From: Pseudomonas synxantha BG33R
Lineage (GTDB): Bacteria; Pseudomonadota; Gammaproteobacteria; Pseudomonadales; Pseudomonadaceae
NCBI RefSeq assembly: GCF_000263715.2
Contig: NZ_CM001514.1
Location: forward strand, 3,101,398 to 3,165,397
DNA: 64,000 nt
Direction: 5' to 3'
How positions within the stretch are numbered: the first letter of the stretch is position 1; each line of letters begins with the position of its first letter. The notes beneath the pieces are model-generated. The model was not told the origin of the DNA and did no database searches. It saw nothing but the letters and a program-made list of their open reading frames with translations. The position numbers and the translations under genes are program-made. Below are positions 1 to 8,706 of this stretch, in pieces.

Positions 1-1071
1 GACACCCTCAGCGCCGAGGGTTATCAGTTGGTGAAGGCTGTGGTCTCACCCAACAAACCGGGTGCGCCTGGGGTGCAGGTCTCGACATTCGCGGTTGATG
101 GCGCTCAGTCCAATGACATGATGGTGATCAAGCGGGTGCCGCCTACCGAAGATGGGCCTAATTTCGTGCTGTATATGCCGGAAGATGACGTAACCTCGTT
201 TCATGAGTTCAAAAATGCAGAGGAAATGACGGCCTGGCTCAAGGACGTAGCCAATGACCTGACTGAGCGAAAGCGATTTACCCAGCATTTTTCCAATCCT
301 GAAGCACCCAAGCAGCAGGAACGGGTCAACAAGCAGTTCGGCGAGTTCGCAGCTGGTGATATTAATGCGGTCGTGGGTAGTTTCGGCCATGAGCGGGGGG
401 ATATTTTCGAGCGGTTGAACAAAGACGCTTCGGTCCCACCCGCTCAGGTCGACGAGCTGGTGCGAATGCAGCTCTATAAACTGGAACCAGATGGCAAGGC
501 GTTTTATGTCGGGTATCGGCCAGATGGTGAGGCCATCGTCTATAGCTACGACGCTTATGGAAACTTGCAAGGCGGCGGCCAAAAAAAGGACGCCAAGGCG
601 AGGAGATTTTATTTCGTCCAAAACGGGTTGAACCAAAACCAACCGCTTGAACCCATGACCTTCAATGAGTTCCGCAAGAAAATAACCAGTGTCTCCCTGA
701 ACAACGTGCGCGCTAATGACCTAATGGGTCTTTACGACGAGTTCCTGAAGCAACTCCGAAGTCCTGGGCATGGCCTGGCTACCGCGTTGAAAGCGCTGAG
801 TGTTCCTGACAACGTGGCGAATTCCATCGAAACCATCCTGAAAGACCCCATCAAAGGAACACTGCTTGAATTGAATCACGATAATCGTATCGGCAAGCTG
901 TTTGGTGTCGATAAGGCAGAGATGGATGCCAACTTGGAAAGGGTGGGCAGTCAAATCCAGAGCAACATCCCCCATTACGGTAAGTGGAGGGAAAGGCTGG
1001 AGAGCACAGCCGACGTTATTGAACAAAGCGTAGGTACGCCTGAATTACCGACGACCGAAGTCAGGACCTGA
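1..1071 (+). CDS. C-terminal part of a large toxin-like protein (5' end outside window)
   Basis: The frame is open from the first base and ends at TGA 1069-1071, so about 356 C-terminal residues are seen and the true start lies to the left. The TTG at 28 could serve as a start but has no convincing ribosome site. The stretch VLYMPEDDVTSFHEF followed by a helical, charged region resembles the 'LYxPxxxxxxFxEF' segment found in Pseudomonas dermonecrotic-toxin-like (DUF6543-type) proteins; this family call is from memory of the motif and is tentative. No catalytic motif is visible in the part present. It could also be the end of another large secreted protein. Confidence 0.55.
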   Translation, partial: DTLSAEGYQLVKAVVSPNKPGAPGVQVSTFAVDGAQSNDMMVIKRVPPTEDGPNFVLYMPEDDVTSFHEFKNAEEMTAWLKDVANDLTERKRFTQHFSNPEAPKQQERVNKQFGEFAAGDINAVVGSFGHERGDIFERLNKDASVPPAQVDELVRMQLYKLEPDGKAFYVGYRPDGEAIVYSYDAYGNLQGGGQKKDAKARRFYFVQNGLNQNQPLEPMTFNEFRKKITSVSLNNVRANDLMGLYDEFLKQLRSPGHGLATALKALSVPDNVANSIETILKDPIKGTLLELNHDNRIGKLFGVDKAEMDANLERVGSQIQSNIPHYGKWRERLESTADVIEQSVGTPELPTTEVRT

Positions 1072-1126
1072 CTCGACAAAGGGGAATGGATACCCCCACG
1101 CCATTGCGCCACTTCCATCCAGCCAT

Positions 1127-2008
1127 TCAAGCTCGGTGCTGACGCACTAGATGTTTGAACCCTTCATACACCAGTACCATCACCGCCAGCCAGATCGGGA
1201 TATAGGTCAGCCATTGCCCGCCTTGGATGCCTTCGCCCAACAGCAGAGCCACCGCCAGCAGCAGCACCGGTTCTACGTAGCTCAGCAGCCCGAACAGACT
1301 GAAGGCCAGCAAGCGACTGGCAATAATGTAGCTCACCAGCGCCGAAGCGCTGATCAAGCCCAGCATCGGAATCAACCCGTATAGCTTGGGATGCACATCG
1401 AGCACAGCAAAGCCCTGTTCACCGCTCTGAACAAACCACCAAGCCACCGGCAGCATCAGCGCCATATCCAGCCACAGCCCGCCCAAATGGTCGGTGGTCA
1501 GGTATTTGCGCACCACGAAATACACCGGGTAGCCGATGATCACCACCAGCGTTGCCCAGGAAAAACCACCAGCCTGATACAACTCGTTCAGTACGCCCAG
1601 CGCGGCAAACACCACAGCGATCTGTTGCAACCGTGACAACCGCTCGCCGTAGACCAGGCGCCCGGTGAGCACCATGGTCAGCGGCAGCAGGAAGTACCCA
1701 ACGGACACGTCCAGGCTGCGCCCATTCAGCGGCGCCCACATAAACAGCCACAGTTGCACGCCGAGCAAGGCAGAAGACACCAGCACCCCGGCGATCAGGC
1801 GCGGCTTGGCCGCCAATATCCGCAACAGTTCCCACACCCGCCGCCACTCGCCGCTGACGATCATGAACACCGTCATGCAAGGTACTGTAAGCAACATGCG
1901 CCAGCCGAAAATCTCCAGACCACTCAACGGTGTGAGCAGTGACGTGAAGTAATACATCACGGCAAACAACACCGAGGCCAAGACCGATAACACCACACCT
2001 TTAGACAC
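1127..2008 (-). CDS. rarD: RarD-type EamA/DMT permease
   Basis: A 293-residue, very hydrophobic protein with about ten membrane segments from the first residue on (MSKGVVLSVLASVLFAVMYY), the length and pattern of the RarD subgroup of the drug/metabolite transporter superfamily. Features typical of the group include the early FGWR motif, the central SVGYFLLPL segment and the late SYVEPVLLLAVALLLGE segment. It sits in the inner membrane. The substrate is not known; the name comes from a chloramphenicol-sensitivity annotation. It is monocistronic by position, separated from the upstream reductase gene by a palindrome. Confidence 0.85.
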   Translation of the reverse strand: MSKGVVLSVLASVLFAVMYYFTSLLTPLSGLEIFGWRMLLTVPCMTVFMIVSGEWRRVWELLRILAAKPRLIAGVLVSSALLGVQLWLFMWAPLNGRSLDVSVGYFLLPLTMVLTGRLVYGERLSRLQQIAVVFAALGVLNELYQAGGFSWATLVVIIGYPVYFVVRKYLTTDHLGGLWLDMALMLPVAWWFVQSGEQGFAVLDVHPKLYGLIPMLGLISASALVSYIIASRLLAFSLFGLLSYVEPVLLLAVALLLGEGIQGGQWLTYIPIWLAVMVLVYEGFKHLVRQHRA

Positions 2009-2077
2009 ACTGTCCTCGCGAAAGCCGATTCATATCCAGTTCCAGGAGGGGAGTATGGCGTTTTTTGCGAGAAATAG

Positions 2078-2109
2078 AATGTGGGCGGGAGTTTGCTCCC
2101 ACCCACATT
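2078..2109. repeat. REP-like palindrome / candidate terminator
   Basis: Arms AATGTGGGCGGGAG (2078-2091) and CTCCCACCCACATT (2096-2109) pair with one mismatch around a 4-base loop. The GTGGG..GGGAG..GCTCCCAC core is of the kind repeated in Pseudomonas intergenic regions. It lies between the end of the aldo/keto reductase gene and the start of rarD, where it could end transcription of the reductase gene. Confidence 0.65.
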
Positions 2110-2135
2110 TTAATCTCCATGCTATCAGGCAGATT

Positions 2136-3152
2136 TCAGCCCGCTCGCAACGCCACGCGGCCGGAAACAAAATGGCCCACATCGTTGAACCCCGGAGTGG
2201 ACGAGTGCCCAGGCGTGACCAGCGAATCAATGAAGGCCTCATCCTCAGGCGTGATGTTTACGTCCAGCGCGCGAGTGTAGGCATCCCACTGCGCCTCGGT
2301 ACGCGGGCCCACAATCGCCGAACTCACTGCCGCATTGTTAAGCACCCAGGCAATTGCGAACTCTACAATCCCCACGCCACGTCCCTGAGTGTATTGCTGG
2401 ATCAGTTGGGCGATGCGCAGCGACTCCACCCGCCATTCGGTTTCCAGGATGCGCTTGTCCTGGCGCGCGGCACGGCTGCCTGGCTCGGGTGTAACGTCAG
2501 GTGCGTACTTGCCACTGAGCACCCCTCGGGCCAGCGGACTGTAAGGCACCACACCCAAACCATAGGCTGCCGCCGCTGTGATTTGCTCGACTTCGGCCTG
2601 GCGGTTGACGATGTTATACAGCGGCTGGCTGATAATGGGTTTATCTACCCCCAGGCGCTCGGCCACGCGAATCACTTCAGCGATGCGCCAACCGCGATAA
2701 TTGGACAGGCCCCAGTAGCGGATCTTGCCTTGGCGGATCAGGTCGCCAATGGCCGACACGGTTACCTCCAGAGGCGTGTCGTGATCTTCACGGTGCAGAT
2801 AGTAGATGTCCAGGTAATCGGTATCCAGGCGCGCAAGGCTGGCTTCCAACGCATTGAAGATGCGCTTGCGGTTCAACCCGCTGCGGTTGGGCAAACCATC
2901 GGCGGGGCCGAAGCCGACCTTGGTGGCCAGCACCCAATCCTGGCGATTGCGCGCAATGGCTTCGCCGACGATCTCTTCGGAGCGCCCGCCGGTGTAGACG
3001 TCGGCGGTGTCGATAAAATTGATACCCTGGTCCCAGGCCTTGTCGATGATACGCAGCGAGTCTTCGGTGCTGGTTTGTTCGCCAAACATCATGGTGCCGA
3101 GCGTCAGTGCGCTGACCTTCAACCCGGACTGGCCCAATGTGCGGTAAATCAT
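2136..3152 (-). CDS. Aldo/keto reductase
   Basis: A 338-residue NADPH-dependent aldo/keto reductase. The catalytic tetrad is visible: Asp48 and Tyr53 (FIDTADVY), Lys78 (LATKVG) and His120 (YYLHRED). The family's nucleotide-binding end shows as IVGPRTEAQW near residue 265. Length and the opening MIYRTLGQSGLKVSALTLGTM fit the subgroup of voltage-channel-beta-like and YajO/YghZ-like reductases. The substrate cannot be read from the sequence. The LysR gene upstream runs in the same direction about 80 bp away, so the two may be co-transcribed. Confidence 0.9.
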   Translation of the reverse strand: MIYRTLGQSGLKVSALTLGTMMFGEQTSTEDSLRIIDKAWDQGINFIDTADVYTGGRSEEIVGEAIARNRQDWVLATKVGFGPADGLPNRSGLNRKRIFNALEASLARLDTDYLDIYYLHREDHDTPLEVTVSAIGDLIRQGKIRYWGLSNYRGWRIAEVIRVAERLGVDKPIISQPLYNIVNRQAEVEQITAAAAYGLGVVPYSPLARGVLSGKYAPDVTPEPGSRAARQDKRILETEWRVESLRIAQLIQQYTQGRGVGIVEFAIAWVLNNAAVSSAIVGPRTEAQWDAYTRALDVNITPEDEAFIDSLVTPGHSSTPGFNDVGHFVSGRVALRAG

Positions 3153-3233
3153 GCAAAGCTCCTCATGGCAGGCAAATGTGAGTCATGCAATACCAGACCC
3201 GACGGCTCTGGAACAAGCCCTGGGTGCATTTCT

Positions 3234-4136
3234 TCATCCGCGCAGCAATGTCTGGCAGCGTGCCTGTAAAAAGCGATGCAGCACTTTCACCCGCTCCGAC
3301 ACTTGCAGGCGGTGAGGGCACATCAGGTTGAACGGCGTGGGTTCGCCTTGCCAGTCGGGAAGCAACTGCACCAGCCGCCCGGCCTGGATGTCCCGGGCCA
3401 CATCCAGGTTGGCTTTATAGACAATGCCATGGCCGGCCAGCGCCCAGCGCCGAACGATTTCGCCGTCATCGCTGAGGTAGTCACCGCTGACTTCGACCTC
3501 CTGCAGCAGTGTGCCCTGGCGGAAATACCAGGTGCTATTGGCCTGCCCGCGGCGCATGTAGCGCAGCGTACTGTGCTGCGCCAAATCTGCAGGTACCTGC
3601 GGTGCGCCGTAGCGCGCCAGGTAGTCGGGGCTGGCGCAGACGATGCGCTGGTGGCCGGGCACCACCGGCAGCGCCACCAGGCTGGAATCCCTCGGCACGC
3701 CAAAGCGCAGGGCGATGTCGACGGTGTCGCGAAACAAATCGGCATTGCTGTCGTTGAGTAACAATTGCAGGCGGATGTTCGGGTGCTCGAGCTTGAACTC
3801 ATCCAACCAGCCCAGCAGCACATTGCGGCCAAAGTCCGAGGGAGCGGCCAATTGCAATAAACCACTGAGGCTTTGGCCTTGTTGCTTGATGGCATGTTCG
3901 CCTTCGGACAGGGCTTCCAGCGCCACTCGCACGCTGTCCAGATAACGCCGGCCTTCTTCGGTCAGGCGCATGCTGCGGGTGGAGCGAGCAAGCAGGCGGA
4001 TGCCGAGCCGGGTTTCAAGGCGCTTGAGGGCGATACTGGCTGCTGCTGGGGTAAGGCCGAGGCCACGGGCGGCGGCCGTCAGGCTACCGGTGTCGGCGCT
4101 GCGTACAAAGACTTCAAGGTCGAGAATCGAGCCCAT
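3234..4136 (-). CDS. LysR-family transcriptional regulator
   Basis: A 300-residue LysR-type regulator. The N-terminal winged helix is clear (residues ~5-62: LEVFVRSADTGSLTAAARGL, then PAAASIALKRLETRLGIRLL and RSMRLTEEGRRYL), followed by an effector-binding domain of normal length. It is divergent from the SDR gene at 4238, the usual arrangement for a LysR regulator and its target; the aldo/keto reductase downstream may also be a target. The start at 4136 gives the standard family N terminus (MGSILDLEVFVRSAD). Confidence 0.9.
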   Translation of the reverse strand: MGSILDLEVFVRSADTGSLTAAARGLGLTPAAASIALKRLETRLGIRLLARSTRSMRLTEEGRRYLDSVRVALEALSEGEHAIKQQGQSLSGLLQLAAPSDFGRNVLLGWLDEFKLEHPNIRLQLLLNDSNADLFRDTVDIALRFGVPRDSSLVALPVVPGHQRIVCASPDYLARYGAPQVPADLAQHSTLRYMRRGQANSTWYFRQGTLLQEVEVSGDYLSDDGEIVRRWALAGHGIVYKANLDVARDIQAGRLVQLLPDWQGEPTPFNLMCPHRLQVSERVKVLHRFLQARCQTLLRG

Positions 4137-4140
4137 TGAT

Positions 4141-4180
4141 AAAAATCCTTTAAAGATCTTGTCGTTTTACCCGGATTTTT
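4141..4180. promoter_or_regulatory. Inverted repeat in the LysR/SDR divergent region
   Basis: AAAAATCC (4141-4148) and GGATTTTT (4173-4180) form a perfect 8-bp inverted repeat with a 24-base spacer. It lies between the two divergent start codons (LysR at 4136, SDR at 4238), and one arm almost touches the LysR start. It is a candidate operator or autoregulation site; no motif match could be scored. Confidence 0.35.
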
Positions 4181-4237
4181 CGCCGATTGCCAAGCTGGGA
4201 AGATGAAGGCTCACTTTCTTGTCCAGGTAGTTTCCTC

Positions 4238-4942
4238 ATGATTTCTTCTCTGAGCGGTAAAACCGTCATCGTTATTGGCGGCAGCAGCGGTATCGGTGCC
4301 GCCGTAGCCCAGGCGGCCATCGCTCGCGGCGCGCACGTGGTGCTGGCCGGGCGTCGCTTGACCTCCGGCATCGAGAACGGCGTACGCAGCGAACCGGTAG
4401 ACGTCACCGATAGCGCGTCGTTGCAGCGATTGTTCGAAACGGTGGGGCACTTTGACCACCTGGTCTACACCTCGGGCTCTTCGGTGCGGGCCAAGCCCCT
4501 GATCGAAACCGACCTTGGCGAAGCCCAGGACAACTTCAATGTGAAACTCTGGGGCGCGCTGCGTGCGATTCAACAAGCGCTGCCGTTCCTGAATGAACAC
4601 GGCAGCATCACCCTGACTTCCGGTCAGTTGGGGCGCAAGCTGGCAGGGGGGCAGTTCATCAAGACCGGCATCAACGCTGCGACCGAGGCATTGGGCAAGC
4701 AACTGGCCAAGGAACTGGCGCCACGTCGGGTCAATGTTATCAGCCCGGGCGTGATTGACACCCCGGCCTATGCCGGGTTGGCGCAAGAGCAGCGCGTGGC
4801 GATGTTTGCCAACGCGGGCGGGGCATTGCCGGTTGGCCGGGTAGGGCAGGCTGAAGACGTGGCGGCGGGGTATGTGCTGGCCATGGAGAACAGCTTTATA
4901 ACGGGAAGCATCATCGATATCGACGGCGGCGGACAACTGTAA
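4238..4942 (+). CDS. SDR-family oxidoreductase (atypical active site)
   Basis: About 234 residues with the short-chain dehydrogenase fold: nucleotide motif GGSSGIG near residue 14, a DVTD segment, and the late RVNVISPGVIDTP and GSIIDIDGGGQL segments. The start is set at ATG 4238 because the frame upstream codes for a non-homologous tail. The usual YxxxK pair is not evident: the segment aligned to YxASKAAVEAL reads KTGINAATEAL, so the Tyr and Lys positions appear to be Lys and Asn. The catalytic Ser region (TLTSGQL) remains. It is divergent from the LysR gene. Confidence 0.85.
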   Translation: MISSLSGKTVIVIGGSSGIGAAVAQAAIARGAHVVLAGRRLTSGIENGVRSEPVDVTDSASLQRLFETVGHFDHLVYTSGSSVRAKPLIETDLGEAQDNFNVKLWGALRAIQQALPFLNEHGSITLTSGQLGRKLAGGQFIKTGINAATEALGKQLAKELAPRRVNVISPGVIDTPAYAGLAQEQRVAMFANAGGALPVGRVGQAEDVAAGYVLAMENSFITGSIIDIDGGGQL

Positions 4943-4966
4943 CCGCCCACCGCCGGTGCCCTTTGG

Positions 4967-5839
4967 TTAATGACGGGCCTTGTCCAGTGTAAACGTCCCT
5001 ATGGCAGTAAACTCAGGCCCGTCATTTCTTCGAAAGGAACAGGCAAACTCACCCGAGCCATGCTCGTCAGTGACTTCTTCGTTCAGTTTCAGCACCCCAG
5101 CATGGGCTGTCACCGTCCCATAGCTGTCGAGTCGTTGAAACTGAACGCGGACGTCATTGTTGCCGGCCAGGTCATGGATCAATCCCTTCGCGTCGTTATA
5201 GACCACGATGGCAAAAATATTCCGAGTCCGCGGCAAGCCGTCATCGTAATAGTCGCCCATGAAGATTCGGCGATCCGGGCGGTGGCCCCCGAAGTCGGAG
5301 CTATCAATCCGCAGGTCGGTTTTGAAAGAGTAAGAACCCGGTAGTGGTCCCCCCTCGAAGGTCAGGTTCAGTTCGCCTTTTGCCGGATACTGGGCGCTGT
5401 GAACCATTGACACGCCTGTCAGGTCGACATCACCTTTTGTCAGCGTTATCTGTTTATCGCTACCAAACTGCGCTTTACCCGAGAAAGACGCCTGCATCCG
5501 TTCACCGTCGAATGACACTGTTATCTCCCCGGCAGTTGCCCAATAGGGAGAAATACCCGAGTTTTCATGCGCAGAAAAGAGCAACCTGGCGCGCCCATCG
5601 GCAAAGCTATAGCTGTGTTGGGTCCCGTCACTCGGTAGCTCAGCGGGAAGATAAATATCAATGCCATAAAAATGGTTGGGCTCTGGCGAGAGCCGTTTTG
5701 TCGCCACCAAATGCCATATTCCATTTGGCTCCTGGTACATATCCATTTTATCCGCGTCACCCTGGAAGGTCAGGTTGTGCGCGCCTGCTACTGTGACTGC
5801 TAACGTACCTTGAGTGCCCTGTGCCGTTTTACTGATCAT
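4967..5839 (-). CDS. Hypothetical protein, probably beta-rich
   Basis: A 290-residue protein with no signal peptide (MISKTAQGTQGTLAVTVAGAH) and no membrane segment. It is rich in alternating polar/hydrophobic stretches, Gly, Asp and aromatic residues, as in all-beta proteins (LAVTVAGAHNLTF, GEITVSFDGERMQASF, KGELNLTFEGGPLPG). No family was recognised. Two similar-looking beta blocks can be made out, each ending in a phrase such as SFSGKAQFGS or FACSFRRND. It stands alone between the SDR gene (convergent) and the MFS gene. Confidence 0.75.
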   Translation of the reverse strand: MISKTAQGTQGTLAVTVAGAHNLTFQGDADKMDMYQEPNGIWHLVATKRLSPEPNHFYGIDIYLPAELPSDGTQHSYSFADGRARLLFSAHENSGISPYWATAGEITVSFDGERMQASFSGKAQFGSDKQITLTKGDVDLTGVSMVHSAQYPAKGELNLTFEGGPLPGSYSFKTDLRIDSSDFGGHRPDRRIFMGDYYDDGLPRTRNIFAIVVYNDAKGLIHDLAGNNDVRVQFQRLDSYGTVTAHAGVLKLNEEVTDEHGSGEFACSFRRNDGPEFTAIGTFTLDKARH

Positions 5840-6018
5840 CTCGATAGCCCTTCAAGAAGTGAAATGAATTCACCAAGAAGGCTAAACGCGATCCAGGAAT
5901 TTGAATACTGTCAAAAGTGACAGGTATAAAAGGCAAGCCTTTAATTCCATTCAAGGCACCGTGTGCCGACGCAAACACCCTCACGCCTTCCAAGAGCATC
6001 TGCGCCGTCCCGTGGAGG

Positions 6019-7329
6019 TTAAACCTTGAGCGTACGCGTCATCCTCAAAGCCAGCACACTCCCACCCACAATCACCGCCGCCAGCAGGTACAACGCCACA
6101 TCCGTGGACCCAGTGGCATCCTTCACAAACCCCACGATATACGGGCTGAGAAACCCCGCCATCTGCCCCATGGAGTTGATCAACGCCAAGCCACCCGCTG
6201 CGGCACCGGCACTGAGCATGGCCGTGGGCACCGGCCAGAACATTGGCAGGCCGGTCAGGGCGCCCATGGTGGCGATGGTCAAGCCAAGGATGGCGATGGC
6301 CGGGGTGGTGGCGAAGTTAACCGCAATCACCAGGCCGATGGCGCCCATCAGCATCGGCACTACCAAGTGCCAGCGACGTTCCTTGCGCAAGTCGGCGGAG
6401 CGGCCCACCAGCAACATGAACACCGCCGCCAGCAGATACGGGATCGCGCTGAGCCAGCCAATCACCAGGTTGTCGCTGAAGCCCAGGTTCTTGATGATCG
6501 ACGGTAACCAGAAGTTGATGGCGTACACGCCGCTCTGGATGCAGAAGTAGATCAGGCCGAACGCCCAGATCGCCGGGTTCTTGAAGACTTCAGCCAGCGA
6601 ATCGCTGGTGGTTGCGGGCTTGTTCGCCAGGTCCGTGGCCTGGTCGGCTTCCAACACTGCGCGTTCATGGGGCTTGAGCCACTTGGCATGGGCGAAGCTG
6701 TCACTGAGCAGGAAGTAGGCGAGGGCACCGAGGATCACAGTCGGGATGCCTTGCAGCAGGAACATCCACTGCCAGCCGGCCAACCCGCCTTGGCCGGCGG
6801 CGAAGTGGTTGAGAATCCAGCCGGAAAACGGGCTGCCGAGCAAGCCGGACACCGGAATGGCCGACATGAACAGCGCCATGATCCGCCCACGGCGGAAGGT
6901 CGGAAACCACTGTGAAAGGTACAACACCACCCCTGGAAAGAAGCCGGCTTCAGCGGCACCGGTAAACAGGCGCAAAGTGTAGAAATGCGTGGGCGTAGTC
7001 ACGAACAGCAAACACGTGGAGAGCGTGCCCCACACGATCATCATCAACGCGATCCAGCGCCGTGGGCCGAACCGGGTCAGCGCCAGGTTACTCGGCACGC
7101 CGCACAGCACGTAGCCGATAAAGAAAATCCCGGCGCCCAGGCCGTACACGGTTTCGCTGAACTTCAACGCATCGAGCATCTGCAACTTGGCAAAGCCAAC
7201 GTTGACCCGGTCGAGGTAGTTGAACAGGTAGCAGATAAAGATGAAGGGGATCAGGCGCAGGGTAATGCGCTTGTAGATGGCGTTTTTATCGTCATCGCTG
7301 GCCAGTGCGGCAGTAGCGCTCTGTGACAT
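6019..7329 (-). CDS. MFS permease, anion:cation symporter type (sugar acid/glycerate?)
   Basis: A 436-residue, 12-segment major facilitator. The N terminus (RLIPFIFICYLFNYLDRVNVGFAK), the GYVLCGVPSNL segment and the central loop before EVFKNPAIWAF are typical of the anion:cation symporter family that carries tartrate, glucarate, phthalate or galactonate. It is divergent from cdaR, with glycerate kinase following cdaR. This context suggests uptake of glycerate or a sugar diacid; the exact substrate is an inference from position only. Confidence 0.85.
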   Translation of the reverse strand: MSQSATAALASDDDKNAIYKRITLRLIPFIFICYLFNYLDRVNVGFAKLQMLDALKFSETVYGLGAGIFFIGYVLCGVPSNLALTRFGPRRWIALMMIVWGTLSTCLLFVTTPTHFYTLRLFTGAAEAGFFPGVVLYLSQWFPTFRRGRIMALFMSAIPVSGLLGSPFSGWILNHFAAGQGGLAGWQWMFLLQGIPTVILGALAYFLLSDSFAHAKWLKPHERAVLEADQATDLANKPATTSDSLAEVFKNPAIWAFGLIYFCIQSGVYAINFWLPSIIKNLGFSDNLVIGWLSAIPYLLAAVFMLLVGRSADLRKERRWHLVVPMLMGAIGLVIAVNFATTPAIAILGLTIATMGALTGLPMFWPVPTAMLSAGAAAGGLALINSMGQMAGFLSPYIVGFVKDATGSTDVALYLLAAVIVGGSVLALRMTRTLKV

Positions 7330-7427
7330 GGGGATTCTCTCTTTATTATGATTTTTCGCGGCGCGAGGGTAACGTTGACCGCCCCAACAGTCTCAGCGAC
7401 GTGATGGGCGACTGTCTTTGTGCCGGC

Positions 7428-7455
7428 GCACAGCGAAGCCACCTTTGCGCTGTGC
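7428..7455. promoter_or_regulatory. Inverted repeat upstream of cdaR
   Basis: GCACAGCG (7428-7435) and CGCTGTGC (7448-7455) form a perfect 8-bp inverted repeat with a 12-base spacer, ending 35 bases before the cdaR start. It lies in the divergent region between the permease and cdaR and could be an operator or a leader hairpin. Confidence 0.35.
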
Positions 7456-7490
7456 CGGTGAACAACCCGTCTTTTCAGGAAATTAGCCCC

Positions 7491-8606
7491 ATGTTCGAGT
7501 TGGATCATGACTTGGCGCAGGAGATTGTCGATCGCACCATGGCAATCCTGCCCTATAACGTCAACGTCATGGACAGCCAGGGCCTGATCCTCGGCAGCGG
7601 TGAGCCGGAGCGTATCAATACTCGTCACGAAGGGGCGCAGTTGGTCCTGGCCAATGGCCGGGTGGTGGAAATCGACGGGCAGACCGCCAAGCATCTCAAG
7701 GGCGTGCAACCGGGCATCAACCTGCCGCTTATGCACGATCAGCGGCTGATCGGCGTGCTGGGCATTACCGGCGAACCCGATGGCCTGCGCACCTATGCCG
7801 AACTGGTGCGCATGACGGCTGAAATGTTGGTCAGCCACCGCCATCAGCAAGCCGAGCAGCAATGGCGACGCCAGCGTTGTGATGATTTGCTGGCCTTGCT
7901 GCTGGCCGACAATGGCGACTCCCCCCGTCTGGTGGACGAAGCCCGGCAACTGGGCCTCAAACCGCATCTGGCGCGCACGCCATACCTGTTCGAACTGGGC
8001 CCGGGCCAATCGGCAGAAGCCTTGAGTGCCTGGCTCACCAGCCGCTATCCCGACAGTTGGTGCGTCAGCCCTGCGCAGTTCTCCCTGCTGTGGTGCCGGC
8101 CTGCCGCTGTGCAGGTCGATAATCCGCGTTTGCTGGAAAAGCTCGACGGCCTGGGTTGGACTATCCTGCGTGTTGCGGTTGGCGGGCAAGCGGATGGCTT
8201 GCCAGGGTTGCGCCGATGCTACCGCCGTGTCGGTGATCTGCTTGCCTATGGCCGCGATCTCCTGCCGCAGACACGCCTGTTGACCCTCACCCGTTATCGT
8301 CTGCCGGTCATGCTCTGGCGTCATCGCAACGACGACGCCCTGGACGAGTTGCTCAACCCCTTGCGCAAGGTGCTGGCCAAGGACAGCAACGGGCAACTGC
8401 TGGCCACCTTGCGCAGTTGGTGCGAGCACGACGGGCAAAGCCAGGCGTGTGCCGATGCCTTGGGCATCCACCGCAACAGCTTGCGTTACCGCATGGAGCG
8501 TATTGCCGAACTCAGCGGCGTCGACCCGCTGACCCTCGACGGTATGCTTACCTTATACCTGGGCGTGCAGTTGTTGCCTCAGCCTCTGGAGGCGCAGGCT
8601 TTGTAG
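7491..8606 (+). CDS. cdaR: CdaR-family sugar-diacid/glycerate regulator
   Basis: About 371 residues. The N-terminal diacid-sensing domain is recognisable (LAQEIVDRTMAILPYNVNVMDSQGLILGSG), and the C terminus carries the PucR/CdaR-type helix-turn-helix (ADALGIHRNSLRYRMERI). The start is placed at ATG 7491, preceded by CAGGA, because homologues begin there; the frame is open further upstream but that part does not look like the family. In E. coli the homologue activates glucarate, galactarate and glycerate genes. Here it probably controls the divergent permease and the glycerate kinase 100 bp downstream. Confidence 0.88.
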   Translation: MFELDHDLAQEIVDRTMAILPYNVNVMDSQGLILGSGEPERINTRHEGAQLVLANGRVVEIDGQTAKHLKGVQPGINLPLMHDQRLIGVLGITGEPDGLRTYAELVRMTAEMLVSHRHQQAEQQWRRQRCDDLLALLLADNGDSPRLVDEARQLGLKPHLARTPYLFELGPGQSAEALSAWLTSRYPDSWCVSPAQFSLLWCRPAAVQVDNPRLLEKLDGLGWTILRVAVGGQADGLPGLRRCYRRVGDLLAYGRDLLPQTRLLTLTRYRLPVMLWRHRNDDALDELLNPLRKVLAKDSNGQLLATLRSWCEHDGQSQACADALGIHRNSLRYRMERIAELSGVDPLTLDGMLTLYLGVQLLPQPLEAQAL

Positions 8607-8706
8607 AAATGACCAACAAACCCCACCTGCACTTGTGCATCGGACCGGCGTCATTGCCCAGGCCAACTGGCAGCATGGGCATCATAAAAACCGGAGAAAG
8701 CCCATC

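Noticed and set aside
2055..3269. Long open frame on the plus strand opposite the aldo/keto reductase
   Set aside because: It is antisense to a clearly conserved enzyme with its catalytic tetrad and has no protein-like motif; it follows from GC-rich codon bias.
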